From contig JARGSG010000098.1 in assembly GCA_030374805.1 (NCBI GenBank), positions 62,001 to 126,000 on the forward strand: 64,000 bases of DNA, read 5' to 3'. The position numbers were made by a program, and so were the translations under genes. Each line of letters begins with the position of its first letter. The stretch's first letter is position 1. Shown piece by piece: positions 10,990 to 21,214 of the stretch. A model generated the notes under the pieces. It worked only from the letters and a program-made list of their open reading frames with translations. It made no database searches and had not been told where the DNA came from. The DNA comes from Gracilaria gracilis (lineage: Eukaryota > Rhodophyta > Florideophyceae > Gracilariales > Gracilariaceae).

Positions 10990-13900
10990 TCAAACAAGAA
11001 CAGTTTTCGTCAGCCAAGTTTCCCAACAACTAGAGTATATTGCTTGTCTACAAACACAACACCATTGGCGTTGTCTCGCGCCTCCCTTTTTGCGGTACCC
11101 CTTTCCTCCCTTATTGATCGTATAACTGTAAGAACATAAAGAGCAGTACAAATCCTTTCCTTTCACTCGCTTGTGGAGCAGTTCTTGTCCTAACCTCCTC
11201 TTTCTGTTTTCATCAGGATTATACATTTCAACTACAGTTCTTCGATAGAGTGGTTCGATTGGAATCTCGACATCCAGCCGTGGACAATATAGTAAGTTTG
11301 CGTTTGTGCTTGCGCAGGTCAGTGTGCCTCCCGAAGACGCCTCTGCAACTTCACAGTATTCTTTAGCTAATTGGCGTGCAAAATCCGAAAACGAAGAACA
11401 TCTTGAAACATCCTTTCTTAGTTGGCGGTATCCACCCCTATGACTCTCTATGTACCTCTCTGGAAGTTTCCCTTTCCTCTTTGCCATAGTAAGGCGATGT
11501 AGAACTGCAGCGTTATTAACCTGAGCGCACAACAGTCTCCCAATAATACTGACAATTGGTTTTTCTGCTGTGTTCGTATAACAAAGGTTGGTCATTGCAC
11601 GACTAAACTCATCAACGCCACCTTTCAAATAATTCCAAATTTACAAAAGCAGTCGACCGGATCATGCGTGCAGGCAGTAGCGTTCCTGCTCTTCGTACGA
11701 GACGGCGGTAGGCCTCGCTGAGCGAATAATATGATGCAAAAGAGTGTAGGTCTGAAGTGTGCGATGTTTGCAAGAGGTCATCATACTCTTCAGGAATATG
11801 ATCTGGACCCTTTCCAACCCATTCAAAGGCACCCACTCGCAGAGCTGAAGTAATGAAACCGTGGTTGTTCTTGAGAGCTTCATGAAACTCTGCAATACAA
11901 ACGTATATAATCTCTCCTATACCGCAGTTACTTCCTTTTGACTGCACGAACACAACAGACCTCAAGTTCATGGCAAATACGTGATGTAGGCACTGCACGC
12001 GGTACTCTGTAGATGGTACCAGTTCATGAAACTGCTTGGAAGATTTCTCGTTTCGGCCAATGTTAGTTAGCCTTGTTACCGCCACAAATTTTTGCTTTAC
12101 CTTCCGAGCTTCCTCAATTGTACGCAAGCTTTTCGAGGTCTTAATTTCTACTGCGCAGACTTGACTTTCTCCCTCCTCGTCTTCATAGCATAAAATAGCA
12201 TCCGGACTGTTGGCCACCATCACCTCCGTATTGGAGGCAACAAGGCCAACAGTTCGAATACATTGAACTGTGAATTGGTGTTCACTGTACTGCGCATCAC
12301 TGGATGTGAAGAAGGATCCCAAGGTTGCCTCATTGTGTTCGAAAAAAGCGGGTAGAGCCTTGCGTACCTGATGTTCATTAATAGTGCCCTCTTTCATCCC
12401 GGCCGTTGTCACTAGAGGTTTCATTACCGACGTAGTCAATGAATTCTTATACAAGCGGTCGAGAACCTTTCTCTCTTTTGCCTCACGCCTTTGCGATGGA
12501 GTTAATTGGTTCTGATTGGCGGGTGAAAGCGTTATTGTTCCATTTCGAACGCTTTCCTGTGAACTTAACACCTTCTCGATAAGCAAGGATTTTCGTAGTG
12601 ATTGCGACTGACGGTGACCAATTGAAACCATCATCGAGAGTATGTCACTCTTTGTCATTGCATTAAGGCTCTTAGTACTGGCAGACATAAACGAAGAGAG
12701 CAAATGATCCTGATTCTCTGAGGTCAAACCTGAAGATACTGTCATATTCCCTGCGTGACAGAGTAGAATCATATTTGATGTCAAACGTTGCATTGTAGCC
12801 TCTTCACTTTGTCAGAAACATTGCGGCCCGTGTCCCAATCGCTTCCCTGCAACCAGAGATGCCAATGCCTCCATCGCCTCTTCATTGTCTTCTGCAATTG
12901 CTCGCAAAAAGGCCTGTGTTGTGCGAGATGTGAATTGAAAAGCTGTGCTGAGGAACCAACCAGGATCTTCAGATTGGAGCAACGTCACTTCTCGTACGCG
13001 TAGCAGAGCTTGATTCACACGCATTCTGTACGGCGACATAACCGATTCTGAATTGGTGGAAGCAGCAATACCAACTAATGTTCGATCATAAACTGTGTGA
13101 AACAATTCTCTTTCTGTTGCACTCATGTACTGCTCGTATCCTGTCTTTGGGATAAGTGTGAACTTTGTGGCCTTGAAAATTCAGTCAATATTATGGTATA
13201 TGCTCGCTATCCTCCCACTGAAGCTCTCTCGATACACTGCAGCTTCAATATCTCTCCCGCAAGATGACTTCGCTTTGCCGAGAGCACTGTATACGGCTCT
13301 ACAACCTCGCTCGCTAACTACCATCCCCTTATGCCTTTTTCGTATACGACCATCGCCAAAAACAAAAGGGTAGTCAAGAATTCGCTTATGCGTGCCGATC
13401 TTCGTCGCTCCGAGTCGTTCATTGATGTAGTCAATGGTTTGCTTGTTATTGTAGCCTCTATTAGCAGCAAAGATTGCGTCGGTCATGGGTCTGACTGGTC
13501 CCGCCGTAGGAACGCCTTGTATGAGACGCACAAGTCTTTCCCACACATCTGTTATTTTTTCATCAGGCCTAGAGTAGTGGCTTGCGATGCAAACAGGATT
13601 AAACGCCGAACAGAATGCGTTATTAACAGGGCCCAAGGCCTTTTTCGGATTGTTCACATGACTCATTGCTGTTAACTGCGCGACAGCTCTGGAACGTAGT
13701 CTTTGGTGATCGTCGTCAAGGCTAAAAACAGTAGTACCCAGAACATGAAGACAAAGCCTGTTCACAGAAGCAAGCTCATCTTCGAGTTCTGTTATCAATG
13801 AATTTGCCCTCCGTGGGAAGTTTGACCAGCCCTCTCCAAGCGCCTCTACTCTTTGGCGCCTTCCTGTAGTGCATAACAACGCGCTCCAGACCTGGCCGTA

Positions 13901-15133
13901 TCGGGTGTTCGAAATGCCCATTTGAAAGAAAAACGGTCGATTTCTGGAAGCGGTAATTGTCGATACAGTCGATGAGTAGGATGCCGTTAGAACATGTAAG
14001 ATAAGTTTCCTTTTAAGCTCGAATGTAGAGGTCGGCTTTTGATTTCGTGAAAATAGAACACGGTTTAGACTTTCAGCTACCTTGCCGAGGATATAATCCG
14101 CGAGGAAGACGTCTAGTACCGCCAATCTACTCAGATTGGTCTGAGTCACAAGGTTGAAATTAATCTGCTTCTGTTTGATCTCGCTCATTACGTTATTGAG
14201 AATGGTGTTTGCCTCAGTGACAAAGCGTTTTCCCAAGAACACATTGATTCCGTCGATGTCAATTGTCATATCATTGAATGGAGAATCGTAACTCCAATCA
14301 TCGAGACCTCCGCTTGTAGTCTTCGCCGCCCTGTCGGAACTCTCTTGCATACTGCTGTCTTCGGTTGTTAATAAACTTGTTGAATCCCTACGCATCTCCA
14401 TTATGTAGTACAATGAGACCACAAGGGGTATTCAATGAAGCGCCAAGCTTATCACTCACCGCGACAGAGTGTACCTCTTCGGAATCGTCAGCATCTTGCC
14501 AGTAGGCCCACGTGGCACCAAACCATTGAGGTCTCATTGTACTACACATTATATTATCAATTCCATCGCTGAAAAGTAAAGACCAGATATCATCTACTGC
14601 AATTTGTTGAGCCTCACAATTGATCTCTGTGACACCGATTTCATTAGAAACATGTCGTCTGAACATACCTTCAACCCGTAGCAAACGTAGTTCCTCCTCT
14701 GATATCTGCGAATGATTTTCTGATTGAATGGAACCTGTTTCAGAAGAAACATCTGCAATCTGGAGCTCATTGGGTCCTGGTGGAACAAAAAAATTGTCAC
14801 TGCTACTGTCAGATGCATCTGCAGACTCAAATTGTGTTAAGAGATCTTTCGCTAAAGTGGATGGTTGTACGACATCAATAAGAGTGTGTAATGCTGGCTG
14901 ATTGGCTGGGATTTTGTTGGATTGTGGGAGATTGGTAGATAAAGACTCATATTCCGCGTGAATTTCTGGGGATGGTGATTTGGAAAAGAAATCGGTTGGG
15001 TTGAATGTGTGTACCAGACTCTCGCATTCTGGAGTTGTGCGCAGGGGTGACGGCTGAAATATATCAACAGCAAGCGTACAACGCTTAAGACCAGAGGAGG
15101 AAGGCTGTGATGGTAATGGACCAATATGGGAGG
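10990..15133 (-). pseudogene. piggyBac-like transposase with inserted YqaJ-type nuclease domain
   Basis: The 5' part (15133-14460, about 224 residues, Ser/Pro-rich then acidic) follows a TTAG acceptor-like site; a GTGAGT donor at 14459 and an AG at 14397-14396 could remove 64 nt and join the main frame at 14395. The main frame then runs to 11615 with only two stops, TGA at 13183-13181 and TGA at 12814-12812. One extra T near 11625 shifts it into the last part (to 10990). Candidate catalytic Asp residues: F-S-L-D-D-D (about 13717), P-M-T-D-A-I-F (about 13480, followed by a G-T-H-K-R box like piggyBac GTxRxNR) and K-G-G-V-D-E-F (about 11613). Between the last two lie about 620 residues containing a YqaJ pattern: G-T-I-N-E, then S-P-D-A (D at 12202) and V-E-I-K (E at 12148, K at 12142). 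A Cys-rich end follows. I recall similar uncharacterised proteins in oomycetes but could not check. Confidence 0.72.
14396..14459 (-). other. Candidate 64-nt intron in the large transposase gene
   Basis: GTGAGT at 14459 downwards and an AG just before the ATG at 14395 would join two open frames in phase. A 17-bp sequence in this stretch is repeated inversely about 110 bp upstream (14528-14545), which is odd. No transcript evidence, so the intron is only a proposal. Confidence 0.35.
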
Positions 15134-15298
15134 CCTAATTCGCGAAAGCGGTCAAGGTGAGGTTGAATCCAAGGTCAGCGGTGGTCTCTTTATTGCGGTA
15201 AAAATGTCCCGAAACACTGTATTCAGTGCAAGGCTACACACGGGTGCGAAGAAAGACGACGCCTTGAATGAGTGAGCTATTGACAGCCGTCAAGATCG

Positions 15299-15666
15299 GG
15301 AGCGGAAAAGGCGGGCTTGAAGCGAAATGAAGCAGTCTCCTCGTTTGTATGGTTTGGACGGCTGTGATGAGAGCAGGGTTACGCTCGACTGCGGGGAAAG
15401 AGAGAAGAAAGAGTGATGATGGCCCAGTAACGGCGGTGAGAAGCAAGAGCGGACGAGGTGGGATCACAGACAAAGTGTGGGTGAGGCGGTCCCGTTGGGT
15501 GAGAGTGCCGTCCCGTCGGGTGAGGTTTAGGCCAATTCACCTCGATTGAGGGTGTTTTTCACCCGCCGGCAGGACACCCTCACCCTGTACGGGTGAGATG
15601 GGACTGCCTCACCCGAACTCACCCAAAAAAAGGGTGATGAAATTTCCTCACCCCACTGGAACGGGG
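15299..15666 (-). repeat. Right long terminal inverted repeat
   Basis: Inverted copy of 10428-10796, ending in CTGGAACGGGG before the TTAG duplication. Differences from the left copy are mostly single bases, so the two copies have not been equalised recently. Confidence 0.88.
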
Positions 15667-15670
15667 TTAG

Positions 15671-15899
15671 GGTGAGGGAACTCCATGGGTCTTCATGGAA
15701 TCAGATGGTGTCGGTGGAGATGGACCAAGGTTTGTCGGCAAGCCGTTAAGCTGTTTTATCGCCTGCCATTCAGAGAACTACACGCGGTGCCTTTTTTTGC
15801 CGCGATAGCGGTATACCGCAGAGCCAGTGAAGATGCCCTAAGCAGATCAATTTGATCGGGCGGGAAAATGGGCGAAGAAGCGCCGGTGCACTTTCATCA
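15671..15899. other. Spacer right of the large transposon
   Basis: No gene or repeat supported in these 230 bases. Confidence 0.3.
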
Positions 15900-17017
15900 T
15901 CAATGAATTGAGTGCATAGTTGCTGTATCGCTTTGCACCTATGAAGCCGACGGCCTCGGGAGTTGCCTTACCATCCCTGCACCAAAACACGCTTGCCTCG
16001 CAGCCACCTGCGCCATTATTCCGGGACTGCGTCCGAAACACGGACCATCCGCAAGAGTGGGGCTCCACTTTGATGGCAGCGCCTCGCAAGAACAGAACCC
16101 CCTACAACAAGCCGGCTGTGGCTGCATAGCGCGCATCGCACATGACAATAACGACTCGCACACGTTGACAACTTCGTATCCAATCGGACACTGTACCAGC
16201 AACGAAGCAGAGTATCTTGCAATCATATTCGCTATTTGTTCAGTCCTTTTCTACTTGCGGTCCAAGAATAAGAATATTCGACACACGTATGTCCATCTTC
16301 AAGTGCTTGGTGACAGTAACTTGGTCATCAACCAGCTGGTTGGACGCTTTCAGGTTTCTGCTCCAAATCTACGACCACTGCATGCTCTCGTTAAGTCGCT
16401 GGCTGAAAATCTTGCTTGCGTCATTCGGGCATTGTCGCCGTGCACAAAACAGAGAGGCCGATGGACTTGCACAAAATGCACGAACAGTGGCAGCAGAGCA
16501 CTAGAATCAAGCTGTATACAATCCAAGCATTTCATCATTGCTTCCTGTTCGCGTAGAAGGAAAGCGCTGTGTTGCGACACATGACATTGGAAAGGTGTTG
16601 CATAGGAACGATCCCAATAACTTTATCGACGCTTCATTCCTTCGTTCATTGCCAAATGGGAATTCCCTTTTTCTCAACATGCATTCAGCACTTCCGTTTT
16701 CCATTCTTCTCTGTGATACAAAGTTCATGACTGTGCTTGGAAGCGCCACACTTGATCTTCAAATTGAATGGAAGGAGAAGCCCTCAGAAACACTGGCTGT
16801 AGAGTTTTTCGTCGTACATAAACTACCCGTGCCTGTACATATCTCAGTGAGACACCCGTGCGCACCAGCCTTTCCGCTTATCGATCATGCCGACTTCAAA
16901 GCGGAGGAGTATTTAGAATTCCACTGGGACGAATTGCCTTCAATGTATGCAGAGCATGAGTTTTGGCATCCTGCTTCACACTTCATTCGACAGGCTTATG
17001 AGTGCGGGGCCTTGTAA
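15900..17017 (+). pseudogene. RNase H / retropepsin-like retroelement relic
   Basis: A plant-type RNase H fold is readable from about 16050: L-H-F-D-G-S (first Asp), N-E-A-E-Y (Glu), G-D-S-N-L-V (second Asp), then, after a frameshift near 16430, N-R-E-A-D (last Asp) at about 16460. A second frame (16538-17017) has the shape of a retroviral-type aspartic protease: a beta-rich stretch ending in F-F-V-V-H-K-L-P-V-P, like the segment before the usual L-G-x-D loop. The Asp-Ser/Thr-Gly active-site triad is missing. In the family these modules belong to the pol of retroelements or to genes captured from them. The two frameshifts and the missing active site say it is dead. No reverse transcriptase is visible nearby. 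Confidence 0.5.
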
Positions 17018-17528
17018 AAGGAAATGAACCAATTGAGCTGTCCATGTTCTGCCTTGGGATTGATTCTGTGGCTTGTATCAAACTCATCACAACAACACAC
17101 TGCTATGATATTTTTCCATCAATGGAATGCGTAAGTTTTGCTGTCCAAGTCGTTCATCCTCCTACAAAGCAGATAATTCCATTTTAAAGTACAGACAAGC
17201 CAAGACAAAAGTGGAACGGCTTCATGTGTGTATTTCATTTCTTAAGATAGAATGGCGTTCAAGGAAATATAGAGATGCTTAAAACCAATATGACAAAATC
17301 GTTGGTACCTATCTAAGGCAATCATTCCCAACCAAGGCACATTTGAGGGGCACTAGGTCATCGGTATGCTCCCAATAATCATAAGTCTCAAACCCTCATA
17401 AAGCCGAAACAGCGCTTTATGTTTCTTTGTTCCATGATCAAGGACATCGTGCGCTTCCTCTCTGCACATTCCTAATTCATATCCAGTGCCTGCGGAACTC
17501 AGAAGTTACGCTTAATCTCGCGTCGAAG
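17018..17528. other. Intergenic, no feature
   Basis: I see no gene, repeat or RNA in this stretch. It includes the 3' flank of the dehydrogenase that starts at 17529 on the other strand. Confidence 0.4.
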
Positions 17529-18506
17529 TTAGTACTGCCGTTGTCGGTCGATAACTGGAAACGGATTTTCCCCACGCTCAATACGCGAGATATTTTCTGC
17601 AACGTATTGGACGGACGAGCGTGCCAGCGTCCTTCCAGAGATATGTGGCGTGATAATGATTCGCTCATGAGTCCACAAAGGAGAACTCGAAGGGAATGGT
17701 TTCTCTCGAAGGGTGTCCAATACAGCAGCTTTTAAATGGCGGCTATCTAACGCTTCACACAACGCCTGTTCTACAAACGTCGCACCGCGGCTCATACAAA
17801 CAAAAATTGCACCACTTCGCAGCTTTTGAAATCGAGGGAGATCTAGCAAGTTCTCTGTATCAACTGTCAAAGGAAGAAAGTTCACAAGAGCGTTACATTC
17901 ACTAAAAAATTCGTCCAGGTCATCCACAGAATGGCAATAGATACCTTCTACTTGACGACTTGATCGTCCACAAGCTATCACGCGATATCCAACGGAGCGC
18001 AATGTGCGACAAACAGCGAGACCAACGTTTCCAAAACCTAGCACTCCAACACAGAATTGTCGTCGCGCAAGAAACGGAGCGGCAGGTTGCCAGACTTTTT
18101 TGCTCTGGTCTTTCAGATACTTGTCACAAGAGAGGTGAAAGTGTAGAATCCAATGTAGCGCGTAAGCTGCCATATCTTGCGCGGGCTCCCGGTCAACGAG
18201 ACGGGCGATGGGTATATTTGGTGAGAGCGGTTCAAAGGGTCTCAAATGGTCAGCACCAGCACCGCACAAAAGCACAGCTCTGAGTTTTGGCATTTCGGCA
18301 AGAAGTGGGATTGGTGTTCGCCATATCACTGCATACTCTACTTGCGATACTTCACTCGCGCGAATATTGGGGACTTCACTGCTCTGAAACGCAAGGATCC
18401 TGTGAGCAGGTAACAGATTTTGAAGGTTCTGTATCCAGGCTGTTCTCTCCTCTTCAACGTGATGATAGAGCTCGAGTAGAACAGTAGCAGTATTGCTATT
18501 GCCCAT
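17529..18506 (-). CDS. D-2-hydroxyacid dehydrogenase (glyoxylate/hydroxypyruvate reductase A-like)
   Basis: Intact single-exon gene of 325 residues from ATG at 18506, the usual length for the GhrA-like branch. The NAD(P) fold shows the G-F-G-N-V-G nucleotide loop near residue 155, a C-G-R-S-S segment after the second strand (an Arg there often favours NADPH), and the three active-site positions of the family: Arg in M-S-R-G-A, Glu in L-R-E-K-P and His in T-P-H-I-S. Enzymes of this branch reduce glyoxylate or hydroxypyruvate with NAD(P)H, in the cytosol or in organelles. No targeting peptide is obvious. It is the only intact host gene in the transposon-rich half, so it deserves an expression check. 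Exact substrate is inferred only. Confidence 0.85.
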   Translation of the reverse strand: MGNSNTATVLLELYHHVEEERTAWIQNLQNLLPAHRILAFQSSEVPNIRASEVSQVEYAVIWRTPIPLLAEMPKLRAVLLCGAGADHLRPFEPLSPNIPIARLVDREPAQDMAAYALHWILHFHLSCDKYLKDQSKKVWQPAAPFLARRQFCVGVLGFGNVGLAVCRTLRSVGYRVIACGRSSRQVEGIYCHSVDDLDEFFSECNALVNFLPLTVDTENLLDLPRFQKLRSGAIFVCMSRGATFVEQALCEALDSRHLKAAVLDTLREKPFPSSSPLWTHERIIITPHISGRTLARSSVQYVAENISRIERGENPFPVIDRQRQY

Positions 18507-19166
18507 GATTCTCCGAGCACTTTCAGCTGATTCGAGGATTGCAGGTGTGTGCTTGAAACGTCAGTAATTCACAGGCTCGAACCAGTCACAGGAATACGAC
18601 TTTATTCTGCTCCAGATGGAACGCCCAGTTCAGCTCACACAGAAGTAGCCATGCACAACCGACGTCTGGCACCCAAAACGGTGTTGTGATAACGCTCTGA
18701 CAGTTGTCAAGACCCCCTTCTCAAAATAAATAAAGGACCATCATCATCTCTGCAAACAGAAGCAAGCTGGTACAGGGTATTTGATATCCGCGAAGTATTA
18801 TGGTTTCCTGCGCTGCCAGTGTAGTCGAAAATCTGCCCAAGTTGGCATCCCCAATAAGAATAGCTGGAAGATACAATGAACGATGAACTTCTGCTTGCAA
18901 AATTTAAGAACGGCAAGGCTACACCAAACCTCTCGCAAAGAGCAACATGTTTGGGCAACTCTTCGGCGGAGATAGATGCGTAATGATAGTTTAGTTTAGA
19001 GTCATGTGCATAACTATGTGTAATGTTGAGCTGTTCAGTAAGACCGCAGAGCTCAGTATCATATACTGGCTGTAGCAGAGCATAGAGAGACTCTTTTAAA
19101 GACTACAAGGGTACGTGTAAATAGCTGAACATCTCAGGGTCTCTATCCTGTCAAAGACTCAAAATG
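18507..19166. other. Intergenic, no feature
   Basis: A short minus-strand frame at 18958-18707 is Ser/Tyr-rich and not convincing. Nothing else is supported. Confidence 0.35.
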
Positions 19167-20120
19167 TCAAACAATTCTGGAACCACTGGGTATAGCGAAG
19201 TTACTATATCTGTGACCATGGCAAGTATGTTTTCCTAGCCATTGTACGTGAACGATATGTGCTTCTTCACGAATGGAAGCGGTCAACCCATTAAGGTTAC
19301 AAACCGTTCTCTCACACGAGTCACAGGTGGAGAACAACCCATCCACCGCAAATAGTTCAACCTCTTTCCCATCATCATGTGTCTGAACGTTTGGGTTCAG
19401 TCCTGACCCGTACGCCTGCACTTTTACCTTGGGTTGTACACCAGCTGCCATTTCGACTAAGCCGGTTGATTTTGAATTCACAAGTTTTTCTTGAGCTGTT
19501 TCTTTCAGTATAGCCAACTCGTTGGCAGGTCCTGACTCAGGGCCCCTGAGCATGATTATGTGACGTGATCCACTAATGGTAACGAGCACGTGTTTGAGAT
19601 CTATTTTTTCGATCCATACAAACGTATGACCGTCATATTTTCTTCTCATCAGTTCGAAGAGCTCATTGTCCACATCTGTACCTGGTTCTCCGGATACGAA
19701 GCAACAGCTGTTGAGCTCTTTCACTTTAAGGTCATCCATTTTTCTGCCTCTGGTGAGGTGCAGTAAATAACTTTTGCTTCTGTCCTTTTGCCAGGCCCGT
19801 ATTTGTGACTGACTGACTAGTGTCAGAAAAGAATGACTAATGACTGACTGACTGCCTCTTTCACTGAACAGTCAGTCAGTGTAGTCAGTGAAAACAAACC
19901 CCTTGTAAACAATCGTATTTCCCCCAAAACATGTTACACGTGTAAAGAGAATTGTGACACGTGTATACATCTGCGTGCAGATGACAGTCTGATCATCACA
20001 CAGAGGCATGAATCTTAGTATAAACCTTTCTGACGTTGATTAAACTGTTTTTCGCACACCAAGCTACCGAATTGATCCCTTACCACTCCTCTGTATTGCA
20101 ACTGACAAACTTAGGTTGTT

Positions 20121-20493
20121 CCTTTATCAACCTGTCACAGAATGTATAAAAATGAAGGATCTACTACATAAGGAATAGCGAGCGGTGCAGCAGATTCGCA
20201 AGGCAGCCGAGCATACCAAGATGCGCAACTGTCTCTGCTGTTCTGGCCAGCTGTCGCTTGGGGAGACTGAGCGCAACTGTCTCGACTTGTCTGGCCAGCT
20301 GAGGCAGAGAGAGGCCGAACGCAACTGTCTCCGCTCTTCCGGTCGGCTGCGGCAGAGAATGGTTGAGCGCAGTTTGCGAGCTGTCTCGCACGCTGTCTTT
20401 TATGATCAGGAGTTCACACTTTGAAAGCCTTATTTAAGGAGAAGCCAGCTGGTCACAGCAAGCACCTCTCTCTCCTTCCCTAGGTCCGTTTCT
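20121..20493 (+). repeat. Left direct repeat of the retrotransposon, with 48-bp tandem units
   Basis: It matches 24250-24621 almost base for base. It contains three and a half tandem units of 48 bp starting at about 20223, 20271, 20319 and 20367, each with GCGCAACTGTCTC and a GGCCAGCTG-like part. A protein-like frame across these units is a repeat by-product. A TATAAAA stretch at 20144 could be its promoter. Confidence 0.85.
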
Positions 20494-20559
20494 CAGGAAA
20501 ATTCCCTCTAGCCGGGGCGGAGACATCTTCAACGTGTACGCGACCAAAGCGCACTTGTC

Positions 20560-21214
20560 ATGACTGACACCACCCCCTCATTGGAGGTGACCGAAAGTAT
20601 GCCGTTCAAGGACTTTTTGGCCTTGTGGAATTCCGCCGAACGTGACCGCAAAGAACTGAGGTCTACAGCAAACGAAGTGGGGGGCGACAAACTGGAAGGC
20701 CGCGGAACTATGTTCCAGAGAGGCGATCATGTACCCATCAATCATTTTGGGTACTTCAAGCCGACTCTGACGGCGTTTGTAACCGACCTTAAGAACCAGT
20801 GACAAACGGTCTGGGAAAGAATGGGAGTACGTTAATGCTATTGGAGTTTGGATTGAAGTGGCTCTGACGGCGTTACGACTCGCTCGGGACGAGGCATCGG
20901 ACTACCATGAGTGCTCCCGTTACATCATCTTGTGTGAAAAAGCCATGGAAGGCAGTCTGGAGGTGACCACCATGCGCGGCCAGTACTTCAAAGATATAAC
21001 GGAGCAGGGGATAGAGGTGGCCAGACAGATGGCTTTCCTTGTGGAACAAGGACATGACGCGGTCTACTCTGGATCCTACCGTACTGCCAGAGAGGCACTA
21101 ACGTCTCGATTGGAGATCGAGGCAGCGAAAGAGCTGGCTAAGCTTCGTCTTTCGCAGGTATCCAAAGTATCCAAAGATGTGGCCACGAAGAGCAGTGGCC
21201 CTTCGAGGAAATGA
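20560..21214 (+). pseudogene. Gag-like gene of the YR retrotransposon
   Basis: ATG at 20560 opens 80 codons; after a shift near 20795 an Ala/Glu/Lys-rich helical frame runs to 21214. The first gene of DIRS-group elements codes for a Gag-like protein, but no zinc knuckle or other mark is visible here, so the name rests on position and size. The last four bases overlap the reverse transcriptase frame, which begins at 21211. Confidence 0.5.

Larger units (their letters stand above)
10428..15666. mobile_element. Large piggyBac-like transposon with a YqaJ-like nuclease in its transposase
   Basis: Two inverted copies of about 370 bp bound a 5239-bp unit. The left tip reads CCCTGTTCCAG after TTAG (10424-10427); the right tip, on the minus strand, reads CCCCGTTCCAG and is followed outward by TTAG (15667-15670). 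A 4-bp duplication one base away from TTAA plus a CCC tip is piggyBac-like. A single large gene on the minus strand fills the interior and carries three candidate catalytic Asp positions and a C-terminal Cys cluster. Its frame is closed by two TGA codons and one extra T, so this copy is not autonomous as read. Element borders and repeats are seen directly; the superfamily is inferred. Confidence 0.85.

Noticed and set aside
13181..13183. In-frame TGA read as selenocysteine or programmed readthrough
   Set aside because: No SECIS-like structure sought or seen, a second TGA and a frameshift follow, and other elements show the same kind of decay.
20185..20424. Cys-Leu-Arg-rich small frame in the direct repeat
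   Set aside because: Arises from the 48-bp tandem units; broken in the right copy by a single-base loss.
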